A stretch of DNA of 64,000 nt from contig CAVWCU010000001.1 in assembly GCA_963753585.1 (NCBI GenBank), positions 1,612,001 to 1,676,000 of the forward strand. The letters run 5' to 3'. The stretch comes from VRUE01 sp963753585 (GTDB lineage: Bacteria > Actinomycetota > Thermoleophilia > Solirubrobacterales > 70-9). Within the stretch, counting starts at the first letter, position 1, and each line of letters opens with the position of its first letter. Below, piece by piece: positions 62,308-64,000 of the stretch. A program made the position numbers and the translations under genes. The notes beneath the pieces are model-generated. The model searched no databases, had not been told where the DNA came from, and worked only from the letters and a program-made list of their open reading frames with translations.

Positions 62308-63693
62308 CTACCGCCGGACCCGCTCCCAGGCCTCGCCCAGCACGGCGTGCAAGACGTCGTGAATCTCTTCGAACTGCTCGCTGTCGGCGATCAGCGGTGG
62401 TGCCAGCTGCACCACCGGGTCGCCGCGATCGTCGGCGCGGCAGATCAGCCCGCGCTTGTAGAGCTCGCCGGAGAGGAAGCCGCGCAGCAGATCCTCGGAC
62501 TCCTCGTCGCTGAAGCCCTCCTTGGTCTCGCGGTCCTTGACCAGCTCGATCGCGTGGAAGTAACCTGCCCCGCGCACGTCGCCGACGATCGGGATGTCGT
62601 GCAGGGTCTCCAGCATCTGGCGGAACTCGCCTTCCTTGGCGAGGACGTGGCCGCAGAGGTCCTCGCGCTCGAAGATGTCGAGGTTGGCCATCGCCACCGC
62701 CGAGGCCAGCGGATGGCCGGCGAAGGTGAAACCGTGCGCGAAGGAGGCATCGCCCTGCATGAACGGGGCGGCCACCGCGTCGGAGGCGATCACAGCGCCC
62801 ATCGGGGCGTACGCCGAGGTGAGCGCCTTGGCGACGGTGATGATGTCCGGGACGTAGCCGAAGCGTTCGCAGCCGAAGTAGTGACCGAGGCGGCCCCAGG
62901 CGCAGATCACCTCGTCGGAGATCATCAGCACGTCGTAGCGGTCGCAGATCTCGCGCACCCGCTCGAAGTAGCCGTCCGGTGGGACTATGCAGCCGCCGGC
63001 GTTCTGGACCGGCTCGAGGATCACCGCTGCGACGGTCTCCGGCCCCTCGAACTGGATCCGCTCCTCGATCGCGGTCGCCGCCCAGAGCGGGTGGCGGTCC
63101 TCCGGCCAGCGGTAGATGTTGGTGTTGGGAACGTGGCAGCCACCCGGCACGAGTGGCTCGAACTGCGAGCGCAGCTCGGTGATGCCGGTGGCGGAAAGCG
63201 CGCCGAGCGTGGTGCCGTGGTAGGCGATCTCGCGCGCGATCACCTTGTGCTTCTGGCCTTTGCCGAGCTCGCGGTGGTAATTGCGGGCCAGCTTCAGCGC
63301 CGACTCGACCGACTCCGAGCCGCCCGAGGTGAAGAAGACGCGGTTGAGGTTCCCGGGGGCGAGCGAGGCAAGCCGGGCGGCGAGTTCGATCGCACGGGGG
63401 TGCGCGTAGCTCCACAGCGTGTAGAAGTCGAGCTCCTCGGCCTGGCGGGCTGCCGCCTCGCCCAGCTCGGTGCGGCCGTGGCCGGCATTGACGCAGAAGA
63501 GGCCGGAGAGGCCGTCGAGGTAGCGGTTGCCGTGGTCGTCGTAGACGTAGCAGCCCTCGGCGCGGGTGATTATCGGAATCTCGTGGTCGGGCCCGTAGGA
63601 GCCCATCCGCGAGAAGTGCATCCAGAGATGGCGCTGGGCGAGCTCCTGCAAGCCAGTGCCAACCTCTTGACGACGATCCGACGTTATGGCCAT
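62308..63693 (-). CDS. Class III aminotransferase (omega-amino acid/putrescine:pyruvate type)
   Basis: A 461-residue PLP enzyme. HDHGNRYLDGLSGLFCVNAGHGR, FFTSGGSESVESALKLARNYH, AVILEPVQNAGGCIVPPDGYF, LMISDEVICAWGRLGHYFG and IITVAKALTSAYAPMGAVI (PLP Lys) are present. The subclass is that of beta-alanine/taurine/putrescine:pyruvate transaminases. Alanine formed from pyruvate would be returned by the Ald enzyme, and the aldehyde product oxidised by the ALDH. Confidence 0.88.
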   Translation of the reverse strand: MAITSDRRQEVGTGLQELAQRHLWMHFSRMGSYGPDHEIPIITRAEGCYVYDDHGNRYLDGLSGLFCVNAGHGRTELGEAAARQAEELDFYTLWSYAHPRAIELAARLASLAPGNLNRVFFTSGGSESVESALKLARNYHRELGKGQKHKVIAREIAYHGTTLGALSATGITELRSQFEPLVPGGCHVPNTNIYRWPEDRHPLWAATAIEERIQFEGPETVAAVILEPVQNAGGCIVPPDGYFERVREICDRYDVLMISDEVICAWGRLGHYFGCERFGYVPDIITVAKALTSAYAPMGAVIASDAVAAPFMQGDASFAHGFTFAGHPLASAVAMANLDIFEREDLCGHVLAKEGEFRQMLETLHDIPIVGDVRGAGYFHAIELVKDRETKEGFSDEESEDLLRGFLSGELYKRGLICRADDRGDPVVQLAPPLIADSEQFEEIHDVLHAVLGEAWERVRR

Positions 63694-63778
63694 CTATCGG
63701 CTCCTCTCACCTAGGCATGCCTACGACGGTATGGACAAAGCTAGACCCAGGATAGAGCAAGCACAAGTTGCCAATGGG

Positions 63779-63802
63779 TATAAGAGGCATATAACTCTTA
63801 TA
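63779..63802. promoter_or_regulatory. Candidate operator in a divergent promoter region
   Basis: TATAAGAG and CTCTTATA as inverted halves 8 bases apart, in the A/T-rich space between the aminotransferase and the permease genes. It is the best candidate for a PucR or other regulator site of this unit. Confidence 0.5.
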
Positions 63803-63851
63803 CAGTTCGTATAGAGTCAGTCCTAGTGCCAAGAGTTACGATATAGCCAAC

Positions 63852-64000
63852 TTGGCGCAAACGGGCGAGCACGGACTGAAGAAGGACGCGATCGGGTTCA
63901 GCGACGGACTGACGATCGCGCTTGCATCGACCGCGCCGGCCTACTCGCTGGCCGCCGTGATCGGCTCGATCGTCGTGATCGTCGGCTTCCAGGCGCCGGC
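63852..64000 (+). CDS. APC-family amino acid/amine permease, N-terminus (partial)
   Basis: A TTG start is proposed at 63852. The 49 visible residues (LAQTGEHGLKKDAIGFSDGL, then TIALASTAPAYSLAAVIGSIVVIVG) match the N-terminus of APC transporters, with the first membrane helix unwound at the STAPAYS motif. No ATG or GTG is available upstream in frame. It is divergent from the aminotransferase and likely imports the substrate of that catabolic unit. It is cut by the window end. Confidence 0.75.
   Translation, partial: MAQTGEHGLKKDAIGFSDGLTIALASTAPAYSLAAVIGSIVVIVGFQAP

Overview
This is a 64 kb piece of a high-GC chromosome. GTG and TTG starts are frequent, and many gene pairs overlap by an ATGA, GTGA or TGATG junction. 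The gene content (a fused PafB-PafC regulator, HtaA-type heme proteins, an aquaporin-type arsenic operon, a DtxR-type regulator) points to an actinobacterium. A deep lineage such as Thermoleophilia/Solirubrobacterales is my best guess, by inference only. I see no rRNA, CRISPR array, insertion sequence or prophage. One tRNA (Phe) is present.

Layout. 1-5.0 kb: sugar and polyprenyl-phosphate glycosylation genes (a methyltransferase end, two sugar-nucleotide epimerases, two GT2 enzymes) and a secreted glycosidase-like protein. 5.0-11.7 kb: an FMN-type oxidoreductase, a Phd/PIN toxin-antitoxin pair, a DJ-1 protein, a secreted DUF1906 protein, a penicillin-acylase-type amidase and an MBL hydrolase. 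11.7-15.1 kb: fused PafBC, a small membrane protein and a YhaM-type exonuclease. 15.2-16.7 kb: arsR, an aquaporin and arsC behind a clear operator. 16.7-18.3 kb: FAH-family and SDR enzymes. 18.4-21.1 kb: an island that looks less GC-rich, beside tRNA-Phe, with a PfkB sugar kinase and a TIR domain fused to a DeoR-type sugar-phosphate sensor. 21.3-28.6 kb: a GH15-like protein, a LOG-type protein, an MrfA-like helicase, a dihydropteroate-synthase homologue, a HAD phosphatase, a GT2 and an RmlC-like protein. 28.6-38.3 kb: DtxR regulator, aminotransferase, AbiEi/DUF559 protein, sucCD, HAD dehalogenase, sulfatase and a biotin-dependent carboxylase. 38.5-47.4 kb: a PHP protein, then a heme/iron locus (DUF2470, IsdG-like, ABC importer, two HtaA proteins, PKD protein, ExbB-like channel, DUF2149) with repeated TTAGG-N4-CCTAA operators. 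47.6-52.5 kb: sulfate assimilation (rhodanese, sulfite reductase, cysH, sat, cysC). 52.6-56 kb: dodecin, a second toxin-antitoxin pair, and TetR regulators including a double-TetR protein. 56.3-64 kb: an RTX-repeat protein, then an amine or amino-acid catabolic unit (aldehyde dehydrogenase, alanine dehydrogenase, PucR, class III aminotransferase) opposite an APC-type permease cut by the window edge.

Three things stand out. (1) The TIR-DeoRC fusion next to a PfkB kinase is, to my knowledge, not a described architecture and may be a sugar-phosphate-gated NADase or defence module. (2) The window is dotted with inverted repeats that fall into families. Several have variable but self-complementary arms around fixed core motifs. 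Two short copies lie inside reading frames and encode peptides of equal length in the same frame. (3) Twelve apparent frameshifts in nine or ten genes are all explained by one extra base, and six lie in the 2.7 kb heme ABC transporter. This looks more like consensus error than decay and should be checked against reads before those genes are called dead.
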